Part shown: piece after piece, positions 19,100 through 30,313 of the stretch
How the letters are laid out: every line of letters starts with the position of its first letter
Position numbering within the stretch: the stretch's first letter is position 1
Made by a program: the position numbers and the translations under genes
The notes under the pieces: generated by a model
Databases searched by the model: none
What the model saw: the letters and a program-made list of their open reading frames with translations, nothing else
What the model was told of the DNA's origin: nothing
Assembly (NCBI RefSeq): GCF_004359215.1
Contig: NC_090625.1
Location: forward strand, 987,293-1,033,487
Length of the DNA: 46,195 nt
DNA from: Bremia lactucae
Lineage: Eukaryota > Oomycota > Peronosporomycetes > Peronosporales > Peronosporaceae
Reading direction: 5' to 3'

Positions 19100-20275
19100 A
19101 TACTCTTGATATGTATGCGCCTCCGAAGTTAATTTCGGAGATAACTCAATTACCAACCCTAAAACCAAAGCGGTTCTTGAGAGATCTGCATGTGGAAGAA
19201 TCAAGCAGATCTGCGTACTCGTCACAGAGGACGATTACGTAACCGACATTCGGTCAGCGGTAATTTTTGCAGAGAACGAACGGGTTCTCAGCAGCTCATC
19301 GATGGACGAAAGTGTCCTCGATGTGAAGACTCGGATTGAAAGATACACTACTCAATCTTGGGAGTCACTCAAAGGAAATCCTCTATACGAGGATTTAATA
19401 GGATTCAGGGATGTATTCCCTGAAGCAGTTCCATGCGAGTTGCCTAAGGATAAAGGCACTCGACATGAGATCGACCTCAAACCGATTGCATCATGAAGCA
19501 GTGGCCAATGCCTTGTGAACACGTACTTGCGATCGATAAATTCTTTACCGATCGATCAAAAAGCGGGCCGTGTGAGGGAGTCAAACTCCCCTCATAGCTC
19601 TCCGACCTTATGTGTGCGAAAGGCCTCAGGAGGGTGGCGGATAGTGCACGCATTCAATAAACTGAATGCCGCAACAGTACCGGCTTAAACGCCGATACCT
19701 AGAACAGACGTAATCATAGATGGTATGTCTAAGAGTACCATCTTTTTGTCTATGAATCTGATGGAACATTCCGTACACAGCAGTGAGCACTGCCAGTGGG
19801 ATGCCCTGGGAATGGCTGGTAGTGCCACAGGGGCTAGTAACGACCCTGCAACATTCAATAGATGCGTAACGAATCCGTTGAGATTGGTGCGAGAATTTGT
19901 ACCGCGTTATTTTGACGATGTATTTGTCGATAGCCGGGCCATGGACGGAAAGACGGACGTGGAAGATCATAAAACTCACGCTCGTCAGGGTTTTACACAT
20001 ATGCGAAAGTATAAGTTGTACGCAAATCTCAAGAAGTGTATATTCGCTGCACGCAAAATAACTTCTTGGGTGCATCGTCAGTAAACACGGCGTGCGCCCT
20101 GATTCCGAAAAGATCAAGGCAATTACCGACTGGCCAGTTCCAGTCGATGTCAAGGGACTTAGAAAGTTGCTTGGGCTAGCGGCGTACTTGCACAAGTACT
20201 TCCGCAAATATGCCGAGATGACAGTTCATCTCTCTCGTCTCTTAAAAAGACGAGTAATAGCAATGGAACGCTGAT
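19100..20275 (+). pseudogene. E2 reverse transcriptase
   Basis: The RT N-terminal segment (SVLDVKTRIERYTTQSWESL, then LPKDKGTRHEIDLKP), palm (PRYFDDVFVDSRAMDG with an intact YxDD box) and connection (ITDWPVPVDVKGLRKLLGLA) are present. About 20 codons are missing after NLM near 19765, and several frameshifts occur. Not functional. Confidence 0.85.
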
Positions 20276-20463
20276 TGTCAGCGTTCGTTGGAAGGTATCA
20301 AGCAAAGCTTGATGCAATCGCCCATCTTGGCCATTGCAGATCAAGATAGACCATTCCATGTGGTCTGTGACGCCAGCGATTTCGCAATCGGCTGCGCGTT
20401 AATGCAATACGATACAGGCGGCGCGGAGCGCGTCGTCTGTTACCAATCGCGTCTGCTGCAACC
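20276..20463 (+). pseudogene. E2 RNase H, 5' part
   Basis: GIKQSLMQSPILAIADQDRP followed by FHVVCDASDFAIGCALMQYD and ERVVCYQSRLLQP. At about 20463 the sequence jumps to chromodomain-end DNA (GGTCCATGGGAAAACACGCG), marking an internal deletion of roughly 2.5-3 kb relative to E3. Confidence 0.85.
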
Positions 20464-21551
20464 ATCCTATGGATCAGAAGGTCCATGGGAAAACACGCGC
20501 CCCTGGCGCTTGCAAATAAATTGCAAAACGTCAATCGCATCGCGATCTCGATAGAGATGCGAGCCTTTCCGCAGGGCGAAGAAAGGGAATAGACATCCCC
20601 TTTTACTCGCTTCGTGTTGTCAACACAACACGGACAGGGGTCACCCCACGTGAGGCATGGAAGTCTTGCCTCACGTGACAACCGATGCAATTTTTATCTT
20701 GCACCGGTTGAAGTTCGTTTCTCAAACTTAACGCGAATCACGTTAAGTCTTTGAAGCCAGACTTCGCGTCCAATATATATGTCTTTGACATTGCGAATGA
20801 ACGCGGTCCAGGCTTGCATAAGCGAGACTTTATCTCGCTTATGGTTGCCACTATGCCATCGATGCTTGAAAAAAACATTCGAGATAATAATCTTCCTCAG
20901 CGCGAAAATTCTTCGCGCTGGGTTCAAGGCCATGTAGCTTTGTCGCAAAAAATAAGGAATATTTATTATGAGGAGTAGTCTCTTCAGACAAGCTATTAAT
21001 TAGCTGCTCGGGCAAAAGCCACGGCTTTTTCTCAGGAGAAAGACGATACATTCAGTGTCTACGATCCCCTGAGTAGTACACACTGAAGCAGGGGTACCAC
21101 AAGAACTTTCATTGCGATGGCTTACGCCATCGTCATTACCACGCATAAAAATATGTGCGGCTGATTGAACGGGAGACGGTGCTGGCGATGAGTGATCATC
21201 CTCATCGTCGGAACCGAACATGCTGTAGCGAATGCTACCAGCACGTCTACTCAAATGAGCACCCTCATTCGAAAGCTCGTTGTCAGCCGCCTGACGATGA
21301 TCAGACGACTTTTCCATTCTCCCCGAGTCGGCCATTTCGTCCGACTCGCATTCGTAGTCGACCTCCAAAGAGGGGTCGCCGTCACGTGGAGTATCACCAC
21401 GTGCAACCGCAACATTTAGAGTTGCGGGAGAAGATGACACTACGGCAGACGGAACGTCTGCCGCAAAAGACAATAATGCGTCGATCGCAGCTGCATGAAC
21501 CGCAGCCGAAGGCGCCGCACTATTCGCATACCGCATGGACTTGTTAACCAT
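20464..21551 (-). pseudogene. Antisense ORF of E2
   Basis: Homologue of 9535-11229, here on the minus strand because E2 is plus-strand. The first 183 codons are open (21551-21000: MVNKSMRYANSAAPSAAVHA, the acidic EVDYECESDEMADSG, SMFGSDDEDD). Homology then continues in a shifted frame (21051-20851: SEETTPHNKYSLFFATKLHG) and returns to the first frame (20948-20694 and 20690 onward, with CPCCVDNTKRVKGDVYS). The coiled-coil C-terminus is removed by the element's internal deletion. It starts 110 bp inside the 3' LTR, as in E1. Confidence 0.75.
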
Positions 21552-21644
21552 GCAATATAATTAAAAATGATGAATCTGACCAATCAACATCGTTTTTCAT
21601 AAAAGTGGTCTTATAGTGACCAATGACAATCCGAGTGATTGTCG

Positions 21645-21660
21645 TTTTAGGGAGGGGTGA
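21645..21660 (+). promoter_or_regulatory. E2 polypurine tract
   Basis: TTTTAGGGAGGGGTGA directly precedes the LTR start TGTAACGGGG. This fixes the E2 transcription direction as plus and so the ORF at 20464-21551 as antisense. Confidence 0.8.
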
Positions 21661-22101
21661 TGTAACGGGGTGTACCGTTTCATGAAATTGACACTTAAAG
21701 ATTGCTAATTAATGCATTGTCTAAAAGGTTGATAATATTTGGAGAATATTGCTTTACATGGTAATATTCTAAAAGCTTATCCATTGGTAGATATAGACAA
21801 TTATATCTACTTTTCCGCGGTCCAGTCAGCGCTGGGCGCGCGCAAAAATAAAGTCAGATAAGACTTTTAGTACATGTTTTGTATTAGCTCATAATTAAGT
21901 TAGTATTAAGTAGATATAGAAGAAGAACTTAATTATTGTTAATACAGTTTTTAATTAAGCCTCTTTAAAGCAAGTATTTTAAAGAGAAGACTTCCTCTGC
22001 ACGTACTAGTGTACGTAAAGTGACGTGAGGCACCACTCGCACTGAGGCAGTGCGAAGTGGACTTGTACTGGATTAGTTTAAGTTGGCAGTGCCCCGTTAC
22101 A
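21661..22101 (+). repeat. E2 3' LTR
   Basis: 441 bp, TGTAACGGGG to CCCCGTTACA, complete, similar along its length to the other family-1 LTRs. Confidence 0.9.
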
Positions 22102-23082
22102 AGCAGTAGCAGCAGGGGCAGATAAAGCTTCAGCTAAAAAGAGCTATTTTGTTTCGTCTGGCTTGCTTTACTATCGGCGGGCTAACATTGATTTTAGCTT
22201 CTGCTCATAGGTTTCATCAATGTTCAGATAAAGCACAGCTTTCTCGAAAGTCTGGGTCGTTCTGGCTCCGCTACATACTGTCATCTTCTCTTGGAACCAA
22301 TACAGAGGTGTTGTAATGTTTAAACAGCGAATTCGAACCCATTTTTAAATACCCCCCCGCTTAACATGCTTTTGAGCTAAATATGGCAACGTTTGAGCAA
22401 AAGCGCTTCCAATTAGCCTGTGTTATTTTTTTTTAATTTGTGGCCTCAATGCTTATTTCGAAATACATTTGCATATAGAACGAATTGCCCGTTCCGGCCA
22501 AAATGCTTGAGAGCGTACTCGTACGTAACGTGTAAATAAAAAAGAAAATTGTCCATGGCTGGTGACCTTGGATTCATGCCATGGTTTGAAAAACACCAAC
22601 CATGGATAGACTGGTGTACACGCACAGTTGTGAACTCTGCGCAGGATACCAGAAAGGATGTGCTCCTGCGAGTGGAACGTTTCTCTTTATTGCTCGCCGT
22701 TAGTGGTAGCTAGGCTACTGATGACATGGAGAGGATCAAAAATACGGCCTACACACGACGATTCCCATTTTTTTAAGAGGCCGGCCAAAATCGGCCGAAA
22801 ATGCAAAAAAATCACCACATACAGATAATGGGGAACGATAAAGTGTAAGGAGCGAGGTAGCTCCGCTACAAAGTGGAATAGTGCCCGAGACTATATACCT
22901 CTTAAAGGTTTCTTTCTCTCATAGATGAATGCGCAAGCTTAAGAAAGGCACACGAAGTCCTTATAAGATGATAACCAGTGGGATGATCAAGGACGCAAAT
23001 ATGCCTGCCAAAACAAATGCATTAGGCGTATGCCGCGGATGTCAGCAAAGAAAAATGGTCCAAAAACCATTACCAAATATGA
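22102..23082. other. Region without recognised gene
   Basis: About 980 bp with no coding region I can support. It contains scattered small inverted repeats (for example around GGCCGGCCAAAATCGGCC near 22780) but no element ends that I recognise. Possibly decayed mobile DNA. Confidence 0.5.
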
Positions 23083-23428
23083 AGTAGTTTTCAGACTGAT
23101 TTATATCTAATCGTATTAAATATAAATACCTATTTTTACCATTAAAATGTCATCTCTATAGATAACACTTGATATGTTTTGCGAGCGCATCTTTCTAGAT
23201 ACCTCGTGGAACGGATGACGCTAGCCGTCATCAAGGATGACCGTGGGCGTCATCCCTCCTAATGTGAATGCACCCATGTGCATCACATACACAAGGGTTG
23301 GTCACAAATGTGCACCATACCCGAGTGCTGGGTCTAATTACTATTATTTAGTAATTGACCATCCCTTAAGTACACCAAGTGTGCTTATCGGGGACTGTGT
23401 AACGTTAGGGCAACTTTAGCCCGTTACA
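23083..23428 (-). repeat. Family-2 Gypsy 3' LTR, partial
   Basis: Matches 45958-46195 (TAGTTTTCAGACTGATTTAT, GGATGACGCTAGCCGTCATC) and extends it to the LTR start. Read on the minus strand it begins TGTAACGGGC and is preceded by the purine tract TTAGAGGGATGG (23429-23441), so it is the 3' LTR of a minus-strand element. The distal 200 bp are missing. Confidence 0.75.
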
Positions 23429-23556
23429 CCATCCCTCTAAGAACGAATTTACATTTTTAAATTCGTCAAAGAGGAGAGAGGAACTAGGAGCAGCTTTACG
23501 CGCCGCTAGTTCACTCAATCACTCTAGCGCACGAGTTTCCATACACGGCGCCAAAG

Positions 23557-24955
23557 ATGCCACCTAAAAGGGGCCACGTTGGTGGGTCGTCTGCGAAGAC
23601 GCACGCTCAACCTCGCACTAAGCGCACGCGCCGCGTTAACTCGCCGGCCGCGTCCAATGCCTTAGTCAAAACGCCGGCAGCTACTGCTGCTATCGCGTTA
23701 ACGGGGCTAAAGGATCCATACTACTTTAACAGTGAGGATGTTGATCCGTCGCTCATTGTTGACTACAATGAGTCGACACCGTCGCCGTCACCTCATAGTA
23801 GTGATGCGGACAACGAGCTCATGAGAGAGGATGATGGCGCATTGTTGCCCATCCAAACTTCTCTCATGGCTACCAACATTTAGACAGCAGCATTTACGAA
23901 TGCTTTCTTGTCGTCTGCGCTGGATAGCGCAGCGACAGGTAATGTGAGCGCAGCCCATAAAGGCGCAGCCGCTTCTGCGTTGGGGTATAACCACAACGCC
24001 AGATGCTCAGACCATAACTCATAATAGTTCTCACATAAAGGATTCGGAGCCTAAAGCTGCGCCGACAACACGTGAACGTGCTCAGTCGGTGTCACAAGCC
24101 AGTCGTTGAGAACGTGGCTATGTGACGAATGGCATATCACTAATGCCCCCTTCATATAAATGGCCTCGTTCAAACGGGCCAAGAGCGTCGCTCTAGAGCG
24201 CGCTCTTCTAGACGCACATTATTATTATGGCGTCTTTTGATCATGGAGGGCTCAGGGAAAACCGCTTGGGCAAATTTCCCTAACTCGATCGCGTTGTTTT
24301 CGAATAAAACGTCCGACCAATATACGAGCCGATATTCCTGCGCCGCATTCATCCGCATTCCGATGCGATGAAAAAGCGGTCGCAGCGAATTGATTTCGCC
24401 CGCTTGCGTGTGAAAGAAATCATGGGCGGTACTGTACCCCCTGATTCTTCTCACAACGCTATTTCTGATAGTTCATTTGAGACTAGCGAAGAGGCTTCAG
24501 CTGGTGCTCCTTTTCTTAGGCAGCCACCAAGCGGGGCAAAACAATACGTAGGGTATTGATCGGTTCCCAAGAGTCTAAACTCTTCGGGTAACCTTTGTAT
24601 TGGACGAGGATCTGATACATTTGCCCCACGGAGCGGTGGGCAAGCAAGTAGGTGGGCGATCCCGCCCACCTACTCGCGGTTGCCTTACCTTCGTCCGTTC
24701 AGTCACATGCGTTGGGCGCTGCTGAACGACGTATTGCGGATCTCGAGGGTCAAGTCTCGCGACTGACCTCGGATCTTGTTGATGTCCGAGCGAAGGCTTG
24801 TCAGGGTTATGAACGCCTGAAGACTCGCTGGGACCTCTTTGAGAGGATAATGCTGAGGGATCCGCGTTACTCGCGTGATGTTCCTCGCTCTCCGAGTCCT
24901 GTTCGTGGTGGGAGGCGTCGGTCCGACAGCTTTTCGCCTTCTCCGTCTCCCTCAC
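23557..24955 (+). pseudogene. Antisense ORF of family-2 element
   Basis: Starts at an ATG 128 bp inside the LTR (MPPKRGHVGGSSAKTHAQPR, strongly basic), is open for 108 codons, then is frameshifted. The last part (24652-24955) is in the original frame: a heptad-like helical segment (ERRIADLEGQVSRLTSDLVD) followed by an Arg/Ser/Pro-rich tail (SPSPVRGGRRRSDSFSPSPS). A short block DPSLIVDYNES...DNEL resembles DPSLEVDYECES...DNEL in the family-1 antisense ORF, and placement relative to the LTR is the same. It could instead be read as a Gag, but the purine tract and LTR orientation argue against that. Function unknown. Confidence 0.55.
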
Positions 24956-24960
24956 CCGAC

Positions 24961-25356
24961 CATGGAAAAGTCAAGTATCTTTTCCGCGTTGGGTTTTAAA
25001 GGATGGCTACTATCCGGTACTCATGAGAGAGTGCGATGTAGCCAAAACTGCAGTAAGCACCCAAGCGGTATGCTTACGGAGTGACTTGTGATCCCTAAAG
25101 GTTTGAAAAAGGCACCGGCGACATTTAACTGAGTGGTGGCTCATGTGATGGGTTAGCACCGTGTCTACGCGCCCCATTACCTTGACGATGTATTCGTGCT
25201 TAGTAGGACCGAGGACGGGCTGAGCGCAGTAGAGTCGCACAAGCGTCATTTAGAAGCTGTGTTGCAGACTTTGAAGGACGCCCAATTGCACGTCAATTTG
25301 CAAAAGTGCGTCATAGGGGTCCCTGAGATACCTGTGCTGGGTTGCATCTTAGGTAC
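24961..25356 (+). pseudogene. Gypsy reverse transcriptase fragment, longer copy
   Basis: Joined directly to the preceding ORF. From EKSSIFSAL, with a frameshift, into DGYYPVLMREC, AKTAVSTPSGML, GLKKAPATFN, and the HYLDDVFV active site (YxDD intact), then the segment shared with 1-182. Stops occur after LTE, FN and VMG. It lies on the same strand as the 23557 ORF, unlike the family-1 arrangement, so the junction near 24958 is probably a rearrangement. Confidence 0.8.
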
Positions 25357-25630
25357 ACATCTATGTGGCGAACTTATTTATTCCATATACCTCGTTAAGT
25401 ACGCTTTGCAAACGTGTAATATAGCACAGTGAGCAAGTTACACAGGTTTGGAAGAATGTGCTATTTTTGACTTTAATGCTACGCCGATTTCCATGTGTGA
25501 TTATTAACATGAGTCCGTTTTGATAAAGGTATTTTCCTGAACTCCCCTCGCTTATTCTTAAGCTCATTTCATCCATTATATAGCAAATCAAATGTCAAAA
25601 TTACAGCCCGTCACGTTTCATTAAATATAT

Positions 25631-25714
25631 CAACGTTAAAATCTCCGTTCACGATCAGCAACGTTAAAATATCCGCGCACGACGAGCAACATCAAAATCT
25701 ACCGTCAATCATTA
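25631..25714. repeat. 28-bp tandem repeat, copy 2
   Basis: Identical to 457-540. Confidence 0.75.
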
Positions 25715-25847
25715 GCTTTTGAAACCAACTGCTGTATTTTCCGCAGGCGCTATAGCGTACACAACACCCAGAATGTCATCTAGGAATACAGGAGTCGATA
25801 CAAAAGTAAAGAAACTTTTTGGGTCAGTGCCCTAAGCATGGTTCTCT

Positions 25848-26096
25848 CTATTTGACTATTTTGCGTTGGCTGATTGATGCAATCCTGTTGGGAGCCCCCT
25901 TTCGAGCCTGCTCACGCCTCAGCTCATCCTGAGTCTGAGTGACGGACTCCGCCGCAGTAAGGCTCTGTACCTCGGACGCGGCTCTCCGCTGTTCGAGCAG
26001 GAATGCCTCAATCTGAATAACATGTTGCTCAGGAGGACTGTCCGAGAGCCTGTCCAGGGCATATTCACCAATTCCCTGCGCCAAGTGCTCTGCCAC
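25848..26096 (-). pseudogene. Putative family-2 gag N-terminus, copy 2
   Basis: Identical translation to 674-922; same reasoning and uncertainty. Confidence 0.4.
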
Positions 26097-26210
26097 CTCC
26101 CGATGATGTTACGGGAGGTGGGGGGAAATGAGCCCAATCGATATTGAGGCTAGTTATTACGTACACGCTTAGAGATGGGAGTCGTGAGGAGGATTACAAG
26201 TGCTACTAAG

Positions 26211-26291
26211 TGTAGGCGTGTACGTCTTATTGCATCACTCTCTACTTAAGTGCACACCCTTTCACAGCGTGGAAGGATTTGATTGACTTCT
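26211..26291 (-). mobile_element. Family-2 LTR primer-side part, copy 2
   Basis: Duplicate of 1037-1117, again interrupted by the Copia insertion after CTTCT. Confidence 0.7.
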
Positions 26292-26979
26292 TGTTGGAAG
26301 ATTTTTTATGTGGCTTACATGACAGTACATGAGTCGGTGATGGCGACTGTTCGCGGCTACGGCGTCAGTGAAACGACCGCGCTATGGTTAAAATGCACAC
26401 CATGCAGGGAGGTATAGGAATACATATAAACAGTTTCACATTTACACTCAAATGAAGAGGTTGTTTTTTACATAGGAAGCGTTATAGGTTATAAACCCAA
26501 AAGCGCCTGTAGTCCCTGCGCACAATGAAGGCGCGTCTGTGACACCAGGCGACCGCGATTAAGTCGACAAGTCACCATCTACCGAGTCTGGAGAGGCAGG
26601 CGCGAGTAAGGTGGGGGTCGATGAAACCAGCAATGTTAACCTCAAGATCCCGAGGCATTGACCGCCATGCAAGATTGCATGGCTTGTCTCGAGCTTTCGC
26701 AGCTTAAACGAGAAGAGGCACAGGGAGCTCAAGAGACTGGTGTTTTCCAGTCAGCATTTGGAAGTAGCTTTGGTTCGTCACGAATAGAGATGAATGCACT
26801 TCTTGCACGCCTCCACCAGTGAGAGCAGATTTCCGAGAGCTCCCCAGTTTTAGAGCTCTATGTATCGACAACATCAATAGTATGCTGCTATGAGGCAAGG
26901 CCAGGCGATGCCCCAAGCGCCTGTACCGCAGCGTGTAGCAGCACTACCGAATTTGCCTCCTGACTACGTTTCATAACAG

Positions 26980-27514
26980 ATGGGTGGTATTCGAGTCCCT
27001 AACACTCTCCAGAGGAAACTATCAATTCGTCCTTTAGATGGAAAAGAGCTATACGAAGGATTAAGATAAGGTTTCCTTGATTGGGGTCATCGGTTCGTCA
27101 GGCAGCTTGTGCTGGCATAGATGGCATGTGGATTTAATTGGTCTGAAGAAGTCAAGGCTGATTAACTTCGACATTAGCTGGGCGGTACTGCGGAGCGGTA
27201 CTACCATAAGCAGCTTGAAATTTGGTGGCTACAGCAACCTACTCTGCAGTATGTGATGGAATGCTTGCACTAAACAATCCGGACGACAATTACCGAAGCT
27301 TCAGCCAACAAGCTTTTCACTGCAAGGATAGACCCGAAGAGGTCTTGGTCTGAACACTATTTGTACCTCGTCGCAGTGAGCGACGCGACTGGCGGTGCAG
27401 AAGCGCTGGTACTTAAAAACATTGTGCAGTACCCATTAACGGATTTGCGTCACGTACTAACGGCTAAGTACAAAATCAATCGTATGGATTATCTAAGACA
27501 CGCGGAGGAGCTGG
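26980..27514 (+). pseudogene. Copia Gag core, copy 2
   Basis: Same blocks and stops as 1806-2340. Confidence 0.7.
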
Positions 27515-27543
27515 CACACTTTGCCCAAGCAATTTAAATTGAC

Positions 27544-27927
27544 GTGCGAGGCACAAAGACTACTGAAAAGGATGTCGTACTGCATGCTGCAGGATCAAGG
27601 CCAAGAACAGAAACTAGGACTTGTTACAATTGCAAAAAGTTTGGTCACATTGCGACAGATTGTCGTGGAAAGAAGAACAAGAATAAAGATAATGGATATG
27701 GGCATGGAGTTAACATGACGCTTGCTAGGGTCGTTGATTTGACAAACGTTCAAAATCATTGGATAGTGTACAGTGGTTTCAGTCGTCATCTTGTGAGTGA
27801 CGAGCGCATGCTGAAACAATCAAGTGATTGTGAAGTGAATGCATGCTACCAGATGGTTAAAAGCTTCGTGTCACTAAAGTCGGTTCAGTCTTACTTCGAG
27901 AGCGTGTTGCTGGTAAGTCCAGTATAA
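27544..27927 (+). pseudogene. Copia zinc knuckle and protease remnant, copy 2
   Basis: Identical to 2370-2753, with the intact CCHC knuckle and the same Asp-to-Tyr change at the protease active site. Confidence 0.8.
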
Positions 27928-27953
27928 TCTGACTGACTGATGTCCATCTCGCA

Positions 27954-28734
27954 CCATTTATTACGTGGAACATAATGTCGTATGGGAGAAGCTGGAGGAG
28001 AAGGGTTTCAGCCTATCGTACGTTGATGGTGTTCGGTATTTGGTGCAGGCCAAGACTGGTATCGTGGTATTCAATGTTCAGAAAAAACACGTACTGTGGT
28101 AAAAGCTGAGCCAGAACGTTCAGTCATGGCGCCGCGCAATCTTGTCATGTCAATTATAAATGAAGAAGCGAATGCCAAAGTTGATTTGGATGTGCAAGTT
28201 GACATTTTGATAAATTTTCATCGACGTATGGCACGTTTGTCTTATGACACCATCGAATGTATTGCAGAAGACCCAAGATCGGGAATTCAGTTGAGCGACA
28301 AGGTGCGCGTGAATTGTTTGACTTGTGCGCAAGAAAAACAAACCAAAAACAATCAGTCGAAGAAAGATACTGGCAAGTATTCTCAGATTGAAAAAATATG
28401 GAAGGGTGATATGCAGCGATTTGAAGGGTCCGATGTTGCCAAAGGATCGTCTTGACAAATCGGTACCTGATTAACTTTGTTGATCACAAGTCAAATAATT
28501 GCCGCCTGTTCTCAACCAAGACCAAAGATGTTGCAGTTAAGAAATTCGAGCATTTTTGGTGCTCTTCCAGAAAATGTTTGATTGTAGGATTCATATTCTG
28601 CGTACTGATGGGGGCGGTGAATATCAGAAGGTTGATTTATTTTGCAAGAAAACTGGGGTCGCGCGTCAAGTCTGAAGCCAGAATCAAGCGTCAAACGGAA
28701 AGGCAGAGCGCATGCGCAGAACCCTCTTGAACAT
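27954..28734 (+). pseudogene. Copia integrase remnant, copy 2
   Basis: Identical to 2780-3560, with the same frameshifts. Confidence 0.75.
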
Positions 28735-29233
28735 GGCCAGAATACGGCATCTCCTATCGAAGTGCTGACGAAAAAGTTCCTGATTTAAGCTCTATCGTGG
28801 CATTTGGATCAATATGCACACTTTACAGGGACCCACGCAAGAATTCTCTTCAGCAACGAGCACGAGTCTTAGGGATTGTTGGTATGAGTGACGGGATGAA
28901 AGGATATCGTGTGTTTTTGGAGCAAGAGAGAGGTCATTGTCATCCAGCATGTTAATATCAAGATATTGACTGATGCAGAGAATTCACATATTCAGCGTGA
29001 AATTAATGTCGAAAATGGCGATGACATGTTGAAGTTAAAAGGAGATGAAGCAACGAGTACCTCGTCAGAGATTGTTGCGCAAAAACTACTCATAATAAGA
29101 CTCAGAAGAAGAGGAACAAGGCCTGGCAGAGATCGCGGTATCAACGCGCTCAAGAGCAAGTGTTTCGCTGGATGATGATCATCAGAACGAAATCATCACA
29201 ACAGAATTAAATCCGATCACTGAACGTGATTTA

Positions 29234-29364
29234 TTGAGTTATGGCGAGGCTATAAGAAGCCAAAAGTCGGATGAATGGATTAAAGCTATGGGTGAAGAAC
29301 TGTCTGCGTTAAACCGACTCGACGTTTTTGAAGTCATTAAATTTTTCAAAGGCATAAATGACCT
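29234..29364 (+). pseudogene. Copia RT start, copy 2
   Basis: Identical to 4060-4190. Confidence 0.75.
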
Positions 29365-29594
29365 AACCACAGCACGGACGAGAAGGAGTGTTGGAAGATG
29401 GTTTTTATGTGGCTTACATGACAGTGGAGGAGTTTCGATGATGGGCGACTGTTCGCGGCTACGACGTCAGTGAAACGACCGCGCTATGGTTAAAATGCAC
29501 ACTATGCAGGGAGGTATAGGAATACATATAAACAGTTTCACATTTACACTCAAACAAAGAGGTTGGTTTTTTACACAGGAATCTTTGTACTTCT

Positions 29595-29824
29595 CTCACG
29601 TGCAGAGAGCTGGTTGTGGTGGGTGCCTTAGCGACCTCACCCAACGCACTAAGTTCTTTGATATACATATCGCCACGGGAGCGGTAATCCGGCTCCTCGT
29701 GCGCACTTATCAAGTAGGAAATAGTTTTCAGACTGATTTATGTTTGATTGCATTATATATACGGAACCGGTATAGATACACACCCCTTTTGGTATAGCCA
29801 CACCCCCTCCCCCCTGTATTGAAT
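29595..29824 (-). mobile_element. Family-2 LTR continuation, copy 2
   Basis: Duplicate of 4421-4650. Confidence 0.7.
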
Positions 29825-30020
29825 AAAGATGTCCACTAAAATATTTTCACTGTATGGCCATTCCATGGATCCCCCTAAATTACATTTGGAAACCGATATA
29901 GCCAAGCCTTTTAATTATCTATTTCTGTATTTATGAGAGTAGCGTAATGTTAGCAACTTGTTAATAACTAGAATTCATATTGAGAAACCTTTATGCAGGC
30001 CTTCCCAGCTTCAGTAGCTC

Positions 30021-30130
30021 AGGACCACCACATACACAAGGGTGGGTCACAATATGAATCACACCCAAGTGGTAAGTCCAATTACATTACTTGAGTAATC
30101 GACCATCCCCTTAATACGATAAGAAAATCG
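30021..30130 (-). mobile_element. Family-2 LTR tail fragment, copy 2
   Basis: Duplicate of 4855-4970 with small differences (for example AATCACACCCAAG versus AACCACACTCAAG). Confidence 0.65.
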
Positions 30131-30313
30131 GAAAGTGTACCCACGCTATTAATCCAAGTGTCAGAAAAAGTCTTCCCTTTGATATTTTTTTTCAATGTTA
30201 AAAGGTGTCTTTTTGTTAATAACACAAAAGCATTGGCCGTTATGCCAACAAACAGTAGATTAACGACACAATGATGGGACTTTTACATAATGGTGTTCAT
30301 ATATATAAAATAA

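Larger units (their letters stand above)
18289..22101 (+). mobile_element. Gypsy family-1 element E2 (plus strand)
   Basis: About 3.8 kb with a truncated 5' LTR (18289-18446), protease, linker, RT, the first part of RNase H, then a deletion removing the rest of RNase H and nearly all integrase (junction near 20463), the antisense ORF, a polypurine tract and a full 3' LTR. Gag is also gone. It independently shows the same domain order as E1 on the opposite strand of the window. Confidence 0.85.
26292..29589 (+). mobile_element. Degenerate Copia element, copy 2
   Basis: Duplicate of 1118-4415: 5' LTR 26292-26486, Gag 26980-27514, zinc knuckle/protease 27544-27927, integrase 27954-28734, RT start 29234-29364, 3' LTR 29389-29589, target duplications at 26287-26291 and 29590-29594. 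All reading frames compared are identical to copy 1, including every disabling stop. Confidence 0.85.

Noticed and set aside
22550..22800. Possible small transposon with inverted repeats around CCATGG and GGCCGGCC motifs.
   Set aside because: The repeats are short and imperfect, with no flanking duplication or second copy in the window.
24170..24454. Minus-strand ORF of 94 codons inside the family-2 antisense ORF region, considered as pol-strand coding.
   Set aside because: It carries no integrase or chromodomain motif. It may be relic pol-strand sequence but this cannot be supported.
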